38,524 bases of DNA, taken from NCBI GenBank assembly GCA_948468465.1, contig CAOKJJ010000024.1, forward strand, positions 1 through 38,524. Reading direction: 5' to 3'. Of the stretch, positions 25,188-34,356 are shown one piece after another. Position 1 is the first letter of the stretch, and the number at the start of each line of letters is the position of its first letter. The position numbers and the translations under genes are program-made. This DNA is from an uncultured Eubacterium sp. GTDB taxonomy: Bacteria; Bacillota_A; Clostridia; Lachnospirales; Lachnospiraceae. The notes below the pieces were generated by a model. The model was given only the letters and a program-made list of their open reading frames with translations. It ran no database searches and was not told where the DNA came from.

Positions 25188-26143
25188 GACTGCTTTAGAA
25201 TTCCTTTCTCCAACAATATAGCATTCATATATGATAAAATTTTGTCGTTATCATAAGAAAACTTATCTTTATTCACCCAAATAACATCTTTTTCCCGTCG
25301 AAACCACGTCAGCTGACGCTTGGCAAAATGCCTTGTATCCCGTTTGATAATGGAGACAGCTTCTTCCAAAGTGCATGCGTTGTCAAAATATGGAAACAGC
25401 TCCTTATAGCCAAGCCCCTGCATCGAAACCAGGTCTTTGGTGTATCCCATCTCTTTTAATCTGCGGACTTCTTCCACAAGGCCCTGCGCGATCATTTCGT
25501 CCGTCCGCCTGTCGATGCGTGCATAAAGATGTTCCCGCGTGTCATTTAATACAAAATAGGCAGCGCGGTAAGGTGTTTGTTTTTGATGCTCCTTTTTATT
25601 ATGCTCAGAAATACGCGTTCCTGTCAACCGAAAAAATTCTAAAGCGCGAATCACCCGCTTTTTATTATTTGCGTGAATCGCCTTTGCGGATGCAGGATCC
25701 ACCTGCGTTAGCAGTTCGTGCAGATACTCTGCGCCTTTATTTTTCGCAAGCTCCTCAAGCTCCCTGCGATAAGCAGAATCTGCTTTCTGTGCGGAAAAAT
25801 CTATGTCATATAAGACTGCCTGAATGTAAAATCCCGTACCTCCCGCCAAAATTGGTATCTGTCCGTTTTGACGGATTTCCTGTATATATTTTTTTGCATA
25901 CTGCTGAAAACGGACGACATTAAACTCTTCATCCGGCAGAAATTCATCAATTAAATAATGCGTAACGCCCTGCATCTGTTCTTTTGAAATTTTGGCGGAG
26001 CCAATGTCCATATATTTATAAACCTGCATCGAATCCACGGAAATAATGGCGCCGTTTACCTGTTTGGCCAGACGGATGGACAGCTCTGTTTTTCCTACGG
26101 CGGTAGGCCCGGTTAAGATAATCAGTGGGATTGCTTCTTCCAT
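25184..26143 (-). CDS. miaA: tRNA dimethylallyltransferase
   Basis: A 319-aa enzyme that adds a dimethylallyl group to A37 of tRNAs reading U-starting codons. GPTAVGKTELSIRLAKQ is the P-loop, ISVDSMQVYKYMDIGSAK and VTHYLIDEFLPDEEFNV are substrate-site blocks, and ILAGGTGFYIQA and RDTRHFAKRQLTWFRRE follow. AAGGAGG directly abuts the first ATG (26149), so translation more likely starts at the ATG at 26143, six bases further on. It lies 12 nt after mutL. Confidence 0.95.
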   Translation of the reverse strand: MEEAIPLIILTGPTAVGKTELSIRLAKQVNGAIISVDSMQVYKYMDIGSAKISKEQMQGVTHYLIDEFLPDEEFNVVRFQQYAKKYIQEIRQNGQIPILAGGTGFYIQAVLYDIDFSAQKADSAYRRELEELAKNKGAEYLHELLTQVDPASAKAIHANNKKRVIRALEFFRLTGTRISEHNKKEHQKQTPYRAAYFVLNDTREHLYARIDRRTDEMIAQGLVEEVRRLKEMGYTKDLVSMQGLGYKELFPYFDNACTLEEAVSIIKRDTRHFAKRQLTWFRREKDVIWVNKDKFSYDNDKILSYMNAILLEKGILKQS

Positions 26144-26155
26144 CGGCATCCTCCT

Positions 26156-28258
26156 TTATACAATACGCTTAAATTTTCTTTCGATTTCCGTCTTTGACAT
26201 CGCGATAATCGTAGGCCTTCCATGCGGACAGTGATACGGATTATGAAGCTTTAGCAAATCCGCAAGCAGATGCTCGGCTTCCTGCGCGGACAGCTGCTGC
26301 CTGCCTTTGACCGCGGCTTTACAAGACATGGAAGCGAGCTTTTCTAATATAAAATCAGGCGTTTTTGCCCCGGTATCCTGCGATAATCCATCCAGCATTT
26401 CCAAAAACAGTTCCTTCTGATTCAGGTCATACAAATTGGCAGGCACCGCACAGATCGCGTATTCTCTGCCGCCGAACGGGTTTATTTCAAAGCCAAGGTT
26501 TTCAAACTGGTCTTGGTACGCTTCGAACAGCTGCTGCTCCTGCATCGTCATCGTAATAATGACAGGCGGGCTGATCTGCTGGGAAGTAAAAGTATGTTCC
26601 GCAAATTGACGCATCATTTTTTCATAGAGTACTTTTTCATGCGCCGCATGCTGGTCAATGATAAACAGCTCATTTTCGACCTGCACAAGCCAGTAGGTAT
26701 CAAACAGCTGGCCGATGATCCGGTAATTGCGCCGTTTTGCTTCTTTTATAAAATCAGCGTGATAGGCACTGCTGCTTTCCGCTGTTTTAAGCGGTTCTGC
26801 ATTTTGCGGTATTGAATTTTGGTGTTCTGAATAAATCTGTTCGATCGAAAGCTGTTCAAATTCGGCACTGTTTTTTTCTTTTTTGTCCGGATTCAACAGA
26901 TCTGGATCTGCTGCAGCAGTATGTAGGGTATCTTCATTGACTGTATCCTCATTTACTGTATCTGTATGTATTGCGTCTGTTATTGCTGCATCTGTATTTG
27001 CATGAATGGTATCTGCATTTGCTGCATCTGCGTTTAGCTGTTCCTTGCCGTCAGGGTCAGACTGTCTTTGGCTTTGCACTTGTGCTTGCATTTGATGGAT
27101 CGACGGCTGCGCATATTTGCGCTCATACGGGCTGTCTTTTCTGACCGATGCCGCGATCGCTTCCAGCCGTTTTTTTTCAAACGGTTCCGGTCTTCGCTGC
27201 TCGGATGCTGCATTCCTTTTGCTTTGTCCAGGCTGCCTGGATGGCGACGGCGGAACTTCCGGAATCATATCTTTTTGTTCTAATGCGCTGCGTATTATGC
27301 CGGATAGCTGTTCATAAATCTGCTCGCTTTGCTGAAAACGGATTTCCATTTTGGCCGGATGCACATTTACGTCCAAAAGCTCGCTGTCCATTTGCAGATG
27401 CAGGACAGTAAACGGATACTGATGCTTCATTAAAAAAGGTTTATAGGCATCCTCGATGCATTTGGTAATGAGCGGACTTTTAATATAGCGTCCGTTTATA
27501 AAATACATTTCAAAATTGCGGTTTCCTCTGGCGGTAAACGGCTTGCCGATATATCCGGTTACGGAAAACAAGCTGCACTGCGCCTGCAGCGGCAGTACGC
27601 CCGCTGTTATGTCTCTTCCGAAAATATGGTAAATAATGTCTTTCAGCTTCGTATTGCCGTTTGTATGCAGCTTTGGCTGGTTGTTGACAATAAACTGAAA
27701 CGAAATGTCCGGATGGGAAAGCGCCAGCCGTTCCACTAACGTACTGATATAAGAAGCCTCTGTCTGCGGAGATTTTAAAAATTTTCGTCTGGCGGGCGTA
27801 TTATAAAACAGGTTGCGGACAAGAAATGTCGTGCCCTCCGGCGCGCCGATTTCCTCCAGGCCGATTTCTTTTGAGCCTTCGATCTGATATCTGGAACCGG
27901 AAAGCTCACTCGCTGTCTTTGTGATGACTTCTACCTGCGCGACTGCCGCAATGCTTGACAACGCTTCTCCGCGAAATCCCAAAGAAGAGATCGTAAGCAG
28001 GTCTTCCATGCTTTTTAACTTGCTTGTCGCATGGCGCAGAAACGCTTTTTTTACTTGATTTTGCGGGATGCCCTGCCCGTTGTCCGTAATCCGGATAAAG
28101 GAAATACCGCCGTCTTTAATTTCTATCGTCACCGCGGTCGCTTTCGCGTCAACCGCGTTTTCCACCAGCTCTTTTACAACCGAAGACGGCCGCTCTACCA
28201 CTTCTCCCGCCGCAATCTGGTCAATCGTTTTTTCATCTAATATATGTATTTCAGACAT
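26156..28258 (-). CDS. mutL: DNA mismatch repair endonuclease MutL
   Basis: A 700-aa protein. The N-terminal GHKL ATPase has EVVERPSSVVKELVENA, DNGQGIP and GFRGEALSSIAA. The C-terminal domain carries the endonuclease motif DQHAAHEKVLYEKM, so this is a nicking MutL, as expected without MutH. The linker (about residues 340-500) is long and contains a degenerate repeat rich in Asp, Thr, Ala and Asn (DAANADTIHANTDAAITDA, then TVNEDTVNEDT). GGAGGATATAAT precedes the ATG. It lies 34 nt downstream of mutS. Confidence 0.95.
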   Translation of the reverse strand: MSEIHILDEKTIDQIAAGEVVERPSSVVKELVENAVDAKATAVTIEIKDGGISFIRITDNGQGIPQNQVKKAFLRHATSKLKSMEDLLTISSLGFRGEALSSIAAVAQVEVITKTASELSGSRYQIEGSKEIGLEEIGAPEGTTFLVRNLFYNTPARRKFLKSPQTEASYISTLVERLALSHPDISFQFIVNNQPKLHTNGNTKLKDIIYHIFGRDITAGVLPLQAQCSLFSVTGYIGKPFTARGNRNFEMYFINGRYIKSPLITKCIEDAYKPFLMKHQYPFTVLHLQMDSELLDVNVHPAKMEIRFQQSEQIYEQLSGIIRSALEQKDMIPEVPPSPSRQPGQSKRNAASEQRRPEPFEKKRLEAIAASVRKDSPYERKYAQPSIHQMQAQVQSQRQSDPDGKEQLNADAANADTIHANTDAAITDAIHTDTVNEDTVNEDTLHTAAADPDLLNPDKKEKNSAEFEQLSIEQIYSEHQNSIPQNAEPLKTAESSSAYHADFIKEAKRRNYRIIGQLFDTYWLVQVENELFIIDQHAAHEKVLYEKMMRQFAEHTFTSQQISPPVIITMTMQEQQLFEAYQDQFENLGFEINPFGGREYAICAVPANLYDLNQKELFLEMLDGLSQDTGAKTPDFILEKLASMSCKAAVKGRQQLSAQEAEHLLADLLKLHNPYHCPHGRPTIIAMSKTEIERKFKRIV
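26921..27040 (-). repeat. degenerate short-period repeat in the mutL linker
   Basis: Recurring CTGCATCTG / TGTATTTG / TGCATTTGC blocks on the plus strand code for repeated A-N-A-D-T and V-N-E-D-T units in the MutL linker. The reading frame is intact. Confidence 0.6.
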
Positions 28259-28291
28259 TATATATCCTCCAGCGCATCTTATGATGATTCT

Positions 28292-30973
28292 TTATGATTG
28301 TGAACAGCCGTTTGCCATTTTTTGCAGGTCATTCAGCTTGTTTAACGCATCCAGAGGCGTCAGGGAACTGATATCCAGACTTTGCAGTTCTTTGATAAGC
28401 ATGGAACCCTCGTTTACGTGACTGTCTGTGGCCGTGTCAAAGAAAGACAGCTGTTCCATTTCAGTTCCGGATTTAGATCCGGATGCATGTTTTGCGGAAG
28501 ATTTTTTTACAGTCAGATTTTTGGCTGCCTCTGTGATATCATTGGCGCTTAACTCTTCTACGATTTCTTTTGCCCTTGTAATTACGCTGTTTGGCACGCC
28601 GGCAAGCTTTGCTACCTGGATGCCGTAACTTTTATCCGCGCCGCCTTTTACGATCTTGCGCAAAAAGACGATGTCGTCGCCTTTTTCTTTGACAGCGATG
28701 CAGTAATTATTTACATTATCAAGCTTTCCTTCTAATTCCGTCAGTTCATGATAGTGTGTCGCAAACAGTGTTTTGGCGCCGAGCAGCTTCGGGTTTGAAA
28801 TATGCTCTACGACTGCCCAGGCGATGCTCAGGCCGTCAAACGTGCTCGTTCCGCGTCCGATCTCATCTAAAATAAGCAGGCTTTTATCTGTCGCATTGCG
28901 TAAAATATTGGCGACCTCGTTCATCTCCACCATAAACGTGCTCTGTCCGCTGGCCAGGTCATCTGAGGCGCCCACTCTTGTAAAGACGCGGTCTACAAGC
29001 CCGATATCCGCGGACTTTGCCGGAACAAAGCTGCCCATCTGCGCCATCATGACGATGAGCGCGGTCTGTCTCATGTAAGTGGATTTGCCGGCCATATTCG
29101 GGCCTGTAATGATCGAAATGCGGCTGGAAGCATTGTCCAGATAGGTATCGTTTGTAATAAACATGTCATGGCTGATCATCTTTTCCACGACAGGGTGCCT
29201 TCCTTCGCGGATGTCTATTCTGCCTTCTTCATTTAAGTTCGGACGGCAGTAATTGTTTTCCTGCGCGACAACGGCGAACGATACGAGCACGTCTAACGCG
29301 GCAATCGCTTTGGCTGTCTGCTGGATGCGCACGACCTGATCCGCAACCGTTTTTCGGATTTCGCAAAAATAGTCGTATTCCAGCACGACAAGCTTATCCT
29401 CCGCACCCAGAATCATATCCTCCAGTTCTTTGAGCTTCGGCGTAATATAGCGCTCGGCATTCGCAAGCGTCTGTCTGCGCACATAATAATCCGGCACAAG
29501 ATTTTTATACGAATTGGTAACTTCCAGATAATAGCCAAATACTTTGTTATGCTTGATCTTTAGATTTTTTATGCCTGTTTGTTCCCGTTCCTTTTTTTCA
29601 ATATCCGCAAGCCAGGTCTTTCCGTTTGTACGCGCTTCCCTTAATTTATCAATGTCTTCTTTAAATCCGCTTTTTAAAATGCCGCCTTCCCGCACGGAAA
29701 TCGGCGCTTCTTCTTCGATCGAAGCGTCGATTAATTCATAAATGTCAGTCAGCGGATCCATTTCCTCCTGCGTCTTTTGAAGCAGCGGACAGTGAAAATC
29801 TTCCAGTATTTTTTTTAACGGCGCTATCATTTTGACGGAATTGCTCAGTGCGATTAAGTCTCTTGGGTTCGCGGTCTGGTAGGTCACACGCGTAATCAGA
29901 CGTTCCAGGTCATGAATCGGGCGCAGATATTCCCGCAGTTCCTCCCGGTCGATCATATTGCTGTTGATTTCCTCGATGGCGTCATAACGGCTTTCGATTT
30001 CCGTACGGTGAATCAGCGGCTGCTCCACATACGAACGCAGCGTGCGTGCGCCCATCGCCGTTTTCGTCTTATCCAGCACCCACAGCAGCGAGCCGCGTTT
30101 TTGCTTTTCACGCATCGTTTCCACAAGCTCCAGATTGCGTCTTGTCGCTGAATCAATGACCATAAACATGCCGGTTGTATAAGGATGAATGGAAGACATG
30201 TGTTCCATTTCGTTTTTCTGCGTTTCATACAAATATTTTAACAGCGCGCCCGCCGCTGTCGTGCCGCACGGATAATCTTTTAAACCAAGCCCTTCCACAC
30301 TGTTTACTCTAAAATGCGACAGCAGTGTGCCGACAGTCGTTTCATCTGAAAAATACCATGCATCCAGTGCAAAAATACTGATGTTTAACCGCGAGCAGAT
30401 CTCTGAAAGATCTGTTCCACTCATATAAAAGGCTTCGTTGCATACAATTTCCGAAGGTGCAAATTTATTGATTTCATCACACAGCTTCCCGGCGGACTCT
30501 ACTTCTGTCACGTAATAATCCCCGGTCGTCACGTCTGCGATTGATACGCCGTAACGGCTGTTTAAATAGACAATCGCCATAATATAGTTATTTTTCGCTT
30601 CGTCTAATGCCTGCATATTAATATTCGTGCCAGGGGTTACGATGCGGATGACCTCACGGTGGACAATGCCTCTGGCCTGCTTCGGATCTTCGACCTGTTC
30701 GCAGATTGCGACTTTATATCCCTTTTCCACAAGCTTGTTTAAGTAGCCCTCTACCGAATGATACGGCACGCCGCACATCGGGGCACGCTCCTCTAATCCG
30801 CAGTTTTTTCCGGTCAGCGTAAGCTCCAGTTCTTTGGACGCTTTGACTGCATCGTCATAAAACATCTCATAAAAATCACCCAGACGATAAAATAATATGC
30901 AGTCTTTGTAGTCTTCTTTGATTTCCAGATACTGCCGCATCATCGGCGTTGCTTCTGTTTTGATTTCTGCCAT
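28292..30973 (-). CDS. mutS: DNA mismatch repair protein MutS
   Basis: An 893-aa mismatch sensor. The N-terminal mismatch-binding domain has MMRQYLEIK and the Phe-x-Glu motif in FYRLGDFYEMFYDDA. The C-terminal ABC-type ATPase has Walker A GPNMAGKSTYMRQ, LLILDEIGRGTSTFDG and ATHYHELTEL. The start at 30973 follows GAGAGG; upstream codons in frame would cross the promoter. It heads mutS-mutL-miaA-ynbB, with stop codons and starts spaced 0-35 nt apart. Confidence 0.96.
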   Translation of the reverse strand: MAEIKTEATPMMRQYLEIKEDYKDCILFYRLGDFYEMFYDDAVKASKELELTLTGKNCGLEERAPMCGVPYHSVEGYLNKLVEKGYKVAICEQVEDPKQARGIVHREVIRIVTPGTNINMQALDEAKNNYIMAIVYLNSRYGVSIADVTTGDYYVTEVESAGKLCDEINKFAPSEIVCNEAFYMSGTDLSEICSRLNISIFALDAWYFSDETTVGTLLSHFRVNSVEGLGLKDYPCGTTAAGALLKYLYETQKNEMEHMSSIHPYTTGMFMVIDSATRRNLELVETMREKQKRGSLLWVLDKTKTAMGARTLRSYVEQPLIHRTEIESRYDAIEEINSNMIDREELREYLRPIHDLERLITRVTYQTANPRDLIALSNSVKMIAPLKKILEDFHCPLLQKTQEEMDPLTDIYELIDASIEEEAPISVREGGILKSGFKEDIDKLREARTNGKTWLADIEKKEREQTGIKNLKIKHNKVFGYYLEVTNSYKNLVPDYYVRRQTLANAERYITPKLKELEDMILGAEDKLVVLEYDYFCEIRKTVADQVVRIQQTAKAIAALDVLVSFAVVAQENNYCRPNLNEEGRIDIREGRHPVVEKMISHDMFITNDTYLDNASSRISIITGPNMAGKSTYMRQTALIVMMAQMGSFVPAKSADIGLVDRVFTRVGASDDLASGQSTFMVEMNEVANILRNATDKSLLILDEIGRGTSTFDGLSIAWAVVEHISNPKLLGAKTLFATHYHELTELEGKLDNVNNYCIAVKEKGDDIVFLRKIVKGGADKSYGIQVAKLAGVPNSVITRAKEIVEELSANDITEAAKNLTVKKSSAKHASGSKSGTEMEQLSFFDTATDSHVNEGSMLIKELQSLDISSLTPLDALNKLNDLQKMANGCSQS

Positions 30974-31053
30974 TGGTTGAAACCTCTCTCTTTTGTCATT
31001 TATTGCATTTATGATCCTTGGCGGATGTGTGTGTTTCTGTTTACAATACACGT

Positions 31054-31082
31054 ATTATAGTATATGTGAGATGAAAAAACAA
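31054..31082 (-). promoter_or_regulatory. promoter of mutS-mutL-miaA-ynbB
   Basis: On the minus strand TTGTTT (31082-31077), 17-nt spacer, perfect TATAAT (31059-31054), about 80 nt upstream of the mutS start. Confidence 0.65.
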
Positions 31083-31113
31083 TCGGAAAGTTTTTATTTT
31101 CATTTTTGCGGCT

Positions 31114-31338
31114 GTGATTGACATATATTTTTATTTATCTGATATGAAAGTTAAAGAGAACGAACGGGCAGTTCTTGTTGATGTTTATATGCCATCTATC
31201 CGCATGGCACAGGTAAACCGCTCTGTAAATCGGACGGTAACACTCCCAGCCTGGCTTAATGCCGCAGCATTAGAACACAACGTAAATTTTTCACAAATTT
31301 TACAGGATGCATTGAAAGCACAATTACATTTGGGATAA
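31114..31338 (+). pseudogene. truncated HicB-type antitoxin, C-terminal part
   Basis: The frame ends VTLPAWLNAAALEHNVNF then SQILQDALKAQL, the C-terminal ribbon-helix-helix block of HicB antitoxins. The N-terminal domain of HicB (about 60-80 residues) is missing: the frame opens at a GTG next to the mutS promoter with no ribosome site. No hicA toxin is visible on either side. It is best read as a relic of a hicAB module. A strong hairpin follows it. Confidence 0.75.
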
Positions 31339-31359
31339 ACTTTTTGTGGGAAATTTTAT

Positions 31360-31395
31360 GGCCCCCTGAACATACACAGCCGTGTTCAGGGGGCC
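31360..31395. terminator. 13-bp GC-rich hairpin
   Basis: Perfect stem GGCCCCCTGAACA / TGTTCAGGGGGCC (31360-31372, 31383-31395) with a 10-nt loop. The T-tract is short (TTCACTCTC) on the plus side. It lies 21 nt after the hicB relic. Confidence 0.75.
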
Positions 31396-31432
31396 TTCAC
31401 TCTCAGAATCAGAAATAGAAATAAAAATACAT

Positions 31433-31561
31433 TTATATCAGGTCATATTGTGCAACATCCATGCATACAACACCGTCCGCAAAAAACGAAATTTCAACGC
31501 CGTCTCCAACAGCCAGACACTGTGTCTGAACTTCACACAGTAGGCCATTTTTCTGCCTATT
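31433..31561 (-). pseudogene. possible degraded gene fragment
   Basis: An open minus-strand frame of 42 codons that reads CEVQTQCLAVGDGVEISFF then ADGVVCMDVAQYDLI before a TAA. The composition looks coding but I recognise no family, and there is no start signal. With the piece at 31647-31745 it suggests decayed coding DNA in the gap 31396-31804. Confidence 0.3.
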
Positions 31562-31646
31562 TTACACAACGCCTGTATGCACTAAAAGCTGTCTGCCGTC
31601 AAGAAACTACATTCTTTATCAAACCCCTGCTTCTGTCAATTGCTTT

Positions 31647-31745
31647 TCATGATTCTTCGTCAACAGAAATAATCTCTTCCATTTGTTTTGTCATGCCTGT
31701 TTTTAATATGTTGTATGCTTTATAATAATCACTGTCCGTAAGCAG
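31647..31745 (-). pseudogene. possible remnant small ORF with promoter and SD but no ATG
   Basis: After a promoter (31800-31772) and GGGAGGT (31753-31747) the frame reads LLTDSDYYKAYNILKTGM then TKQMEEIISVDEES and stops. No ATG, GTG or TTG stands at the right distance; a CTG is the only candidate. It could be a leader ORF, or a gene whose start and 3' end have decayed. No family is recognised. Confidence 0.35.
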
Positions 31746-31771
31746 TACCTCCCAGATAGTAGTTGCATTTA

Positions 31772-31800
31772 ATTATAGCAGAATTGTGCATACTTGTAAA
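31772..31800 (-). promoter_or_regulatory. promoter-like element downstream of the MATE gene
   Basis: On the minus strand TTTACA (31800-31795), 17-nt spacer, perfect TATAAT (31777-31772), followed by GGGAGGT at 31753-31747. It begins within a few bases of the MATE stop. Confidence 0.6.
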
Positions 31801-31804
31801 TAAT

Positions 31805-33178
31805 TTATATTCTCCCTGCCCGTTTCCATTTCCCTTTCAAATACAGAATTCCTACAAGCACTCCATGCATCAACTGATCAACGATCATAGATATCCATGC
31901 GCCGACAATGCCCCATTTACACCAGTATACAAAACATTCTGTTGTAAAAATCCGTATCATCCCTTTGCATATGATCGCAACTTTCATCAAATCTTTTGTA
32001 TCCCCGGCACCTTTTAATACTCCTTCAAAAATAATTTTTGTTGCAAAAAAAGGTTGCATGACAGACAATAACCTTACCAATATCATTCCTTCTGCTATAA
32101 CACTCTTGTCGCCCGTAAAGATACTAAGAAAAAAGGCAGGAAACAGTAAAAATAACATTCCGCAAAAACTCATATATAACATTCCCAGTTTCCAGCTTTC
32201 CTTTGCAATCAATTCCGTTTCCGATTTTTCGCATTTTCCAAGAGAAATTCCAGTCAAAGTGGTTGCTGCAGCAGCAAATCCATACGCTGGTGTGTAGGAT
32301 ATAGCTTCGATTTCTATTGCCAGAGAGTTTGCGGCTACAAGAACAGTTCCCATCGAAGCAACGCTTCTAAAAAATACAATTTGTCCAATAGAAGTTATCA
32401 TACTTTCACCTAGAATAGGAATACATACCATTCCTATTTTTTTCCATATATAGGTATTTACTATTTTTAAATTACGTATGGAAATGTCAATCATATTCTG
32501 TCGGCAGAATAGCGCAAATAGCAAAATTGCCGCAAATATTGTACTAAACAAGCTTGCTAATGCTGCACCTGGCACACCCAAATTCATGCCAGGAACATAA
32601 ATAATAACCGTTCTGCCCAACGATATTTCTCTGCCTGGATAAATCATAAAAAAATTCCCAAAAACATTAAATATTCCCATAAGCAAATTTACTGCCATTG
32701 GAGTTTTAAATTTTCCTATACTTCTGAACAATGTTCCAAGAATCATATTAAAATACTGAAAAATATAGGAAATAGCAATAATTCTTATGTAAATCACAGC
32801 AAGATCAAGAACATCTTCTGCCGCACCCATATTTCTTGTAATTAATGGAGCCGTGAAAAAGAATACCAGTGCGGCGCTAATTCCTAACAGAGAACTTAAA
32901 AGCAGCGACAAGCAAGCGATTCCATTTGCCCGGCTTTCATCCTTTGCTCCTACTGACCGTGAAATCAATGCACCACATCCAGTTGATAAAGCAGTCCCAA
33001 TTCCAGAAATAAGCCACATAGGTGCTACATTAATTGCAACTGCTGCAATCGCAACTGCCCCTAAATGTCCAACCATTGCACTATCCACAAGCTGCAACAA
33101 CATGGAGCATCCATCCTGAATGATAACCGGAAACGAATATTTTAATATTTTACTGATTATCTCATTCTTGTTTTTCAC
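31805..33178 (-). CDS. MATE family efflux transporter
   Basis: A 457-aa membrane protein with about 12 hydrophobic segments, of the multi-antimicrobial extrusion family. Markers include FPVIIQDGCSMLLQLVDSAM in helix 1, VNVAPMW-like VAINVAPMWLISGIGTAL, the duplicated fold and FRSIGKFKTPMAVNL. MATE pumps move drugs or metabolites out using Na+ or H+. The start is GTG at 33178, overlapping the stop of the PP-loop gene by 4 nt, so it is coupled to the biosynthetic operon. As the last gene of the operon it probably exports the product or gives self-protection. Confidence 0.92.
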   Translation of the reverse strand: MKNKNEIISKILKYSFPVIIQDGCSMLLQLVDSAMVGHLGAVAIAAVAINVAPMWLISGIGTALSTGCGALISRSVGAKDESRANGIACLSLLLSSLLGISAALVFFFTAPLITRNMGAAEDVLDLAVIYIRIIAISYIFQYFNMILGTLFRSIGKFKTPMAVNLLMGIFNVFGNFFMIYPGREISLGRTVIIYVPGMNLGVPGAALASLFSTIFAAILLFALFCRQNMIDISIRNLKIVNTYIWKKIGMVCIPILGESMITSIGQIVFFRSVASMGTVLVAANSLAIEIEAISYTPAYGFAAAATTLTGISLGKCEKSETELIAKESWKLGMLYMSFCGMLFLLFPAFFLSIFTGDKSVIAEGMILVRLLSVMQPFFATKIIFEGVLKGAGDTKDLMKVAIICKGMIRIFTTECFVYWCKWGIVGAWISMIVDQLMHGVLVGILYLKGKWKRAGRI

Positions 33179-34122
33179 TGGCTTATATTTGATTCCTTTC
33201 TTAGCAAAATACTTTTTTTATATGTCTTAATTTGCTGTACAAGCTGCCTTTCATTCTCGAAAATGCCGAGTTCATCCAAAAAAGGTCTTACATCCTCAAA
33301 TTCACAATTTTCCATTGCATGACTAACCGTTATGTCAGTCGCTTCTCCAACTTTCCTTTTATTCTCTAACATACTTTCATAAAATTCCTTACCTTTTATT
33401 GCACGCTTCAAATAAATATGAAGTTTATTTATCGTACAATTAGATGATGTTCCGCCTATATCTTGTCCCCGTTTCCAATCTAAGTGTTCCGTTACTATAG
33501 TTTCCACTGCTTCTGCATCATAATCCAGATAAAAAAATGGAAATATAAATTGTGGAAAAACTTCTTTTTGATAATCTTTTTTTGGCATATTCCACTCTTT
33601 TATCTGGTATGATTCATCACCTAATACGGTTTTAAAAATTTCCCCATAGTATTTAACCATATTATCATAAAACTTATAACCTATTATCTGTCCACCATCA
33701 AAAATGTGTTTTGATACTAATTGATTTGGCGTCAATCCCCACGCAATATAAGGAATATGATTTTTAACGGCGTATTCCAAAGGAAATAAATTAATCATAT
33801 ACTCACATGCTATACATATTTCACCCATTTTAGATAAAAGTGCATTATATATCAACTTGCATTTTTCCCATGATGATCTATATATTACTAAATCAACATT
33901 TAGTTTCTTGCATACATTTTTTACATTTTCAGAAGCTACAGTAGAAACATACCAATTATCAATATGATATGCTAGTAATCGTAAATTTGTATTCATTTTT
34001 AAATACCACAAAATAAAACTACCATCTTTTCCACCGCTAATTGGTACAATACAATCATATTCCCTACCAGTATTATTCATACTGGAAAGTAACTTTTTTA
34101 ATTCCTCATTATACATTTTCAT
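33175..34122 (-). CDS. PP-loop ATP pyrophosphatase (adenine nucleotide alpha hydrolase-like)
   Basis: A 315-aa protein with the PP-loop SGGKDG (residues 29-34), a CxxC pair at Cys103 and Cys106 (GEICIACEYM) and a conserved-looking GTSSNCTINK with Cys229. Such enzymes adenylate a carbonyl or base oxygen so that N or S can replace it. Relatives include WbpG/PseA-type sugar amidotransferases and tRNA thiolases, and related enzymes in thioamide pathways. Its target here is inferred to be the carrier-bound product. The start at 34122 (AAGGAGAG upstream) overlaps the carrier gene by 14 nt. It may be a sugar or peptide amidating enzyme; sulfur transfer is the alternative. Confidence 0.8.
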   Translation of the reverse strand: MKMYNEELKKLLSSMNNTGREYDCIVPISGGKDGSFILWYLKMNTNLRLLAYHIDNWYVSTVASENVKNVCKKLNVDLVIYRSSWEKCKLIYNALLSKMGEICIACEYMINLFPLEYAVKNHIPYIAWGLTPNQLVSKHIFDGGQIIGYKFYDNMVKYYGEIFKTVLGDESYQIKEWNMPKKDYQKEVFPQFIFPFFYLDYDAEAVETIVTEHLDWKRGQDIGGTSSNCTINKLHIYLKRAIKGKEFYESMLENKRKVGEATDITVSHAMENCEFEDVRPFLDELGIFENERQLVQQIKTYKKSILLRKESNISQ

Positions 34123-34354
34123 TTGATTTTCTCTCCTTTTTATTTTGCAAATAATCACAAATTTTCTTATAAGAACTAAGTACATCCATATTGATATCAT
34201 CATCTTCAAAAATTATATCAAATTCATTTTCTATTCTTACTAACAATCTAACAAACTTCAATGAATCAATGCATTTATTTATAGCTGTTTCTTTCATCTC
34301 TTTTAGCATTTCTATTCCAAATTCTTTTTCTATTATTTCATCTAATTCTTTCAT
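34109..34354 (-). CDS. discrete acyl/peptidyl carrier protein
   Basis: An 81-aa four-helix carrier. The phosphopantetheine site is Ser31 in IDSLKFVRLLV (DSL motif at 30-32), followed by IENEFDIIFEDDD, the acidic helix II-III region of carrier proteins. It must be activated by a phosphopantetheinyl transferase, not present in this window. The gene starts 2 nt... that is, immediately after the adenylation gene stop, with GGAGG 11 nt upstream of the ATG. It is too divergent and too embedded in the cluster to be the fatty-acid ACP; loading by the adjacent adenylation protein is inferred. Confidence 0.9.
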   Translation of the reverse strand: MKELDEIIEKEFGIEMLKEMKETAINKCIDSLKFVRLLVRIENEFDIIFEDDDINMDVLSSYKKICDYLQNKKERKSNENV

Positions 34355-34356
34355 TA

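Noticed and set aside
25375..25923. 182-codon plus-strand frame opposite miaA
   Set aside because: Antisense shadow of miaA without family features.
31450..31725. 91-codon plus-strand frame between hicB relic and MATE gene
   Set aside because: No ribosome site and unnatural composition; the opposite strand carries the more coding-like pieces.
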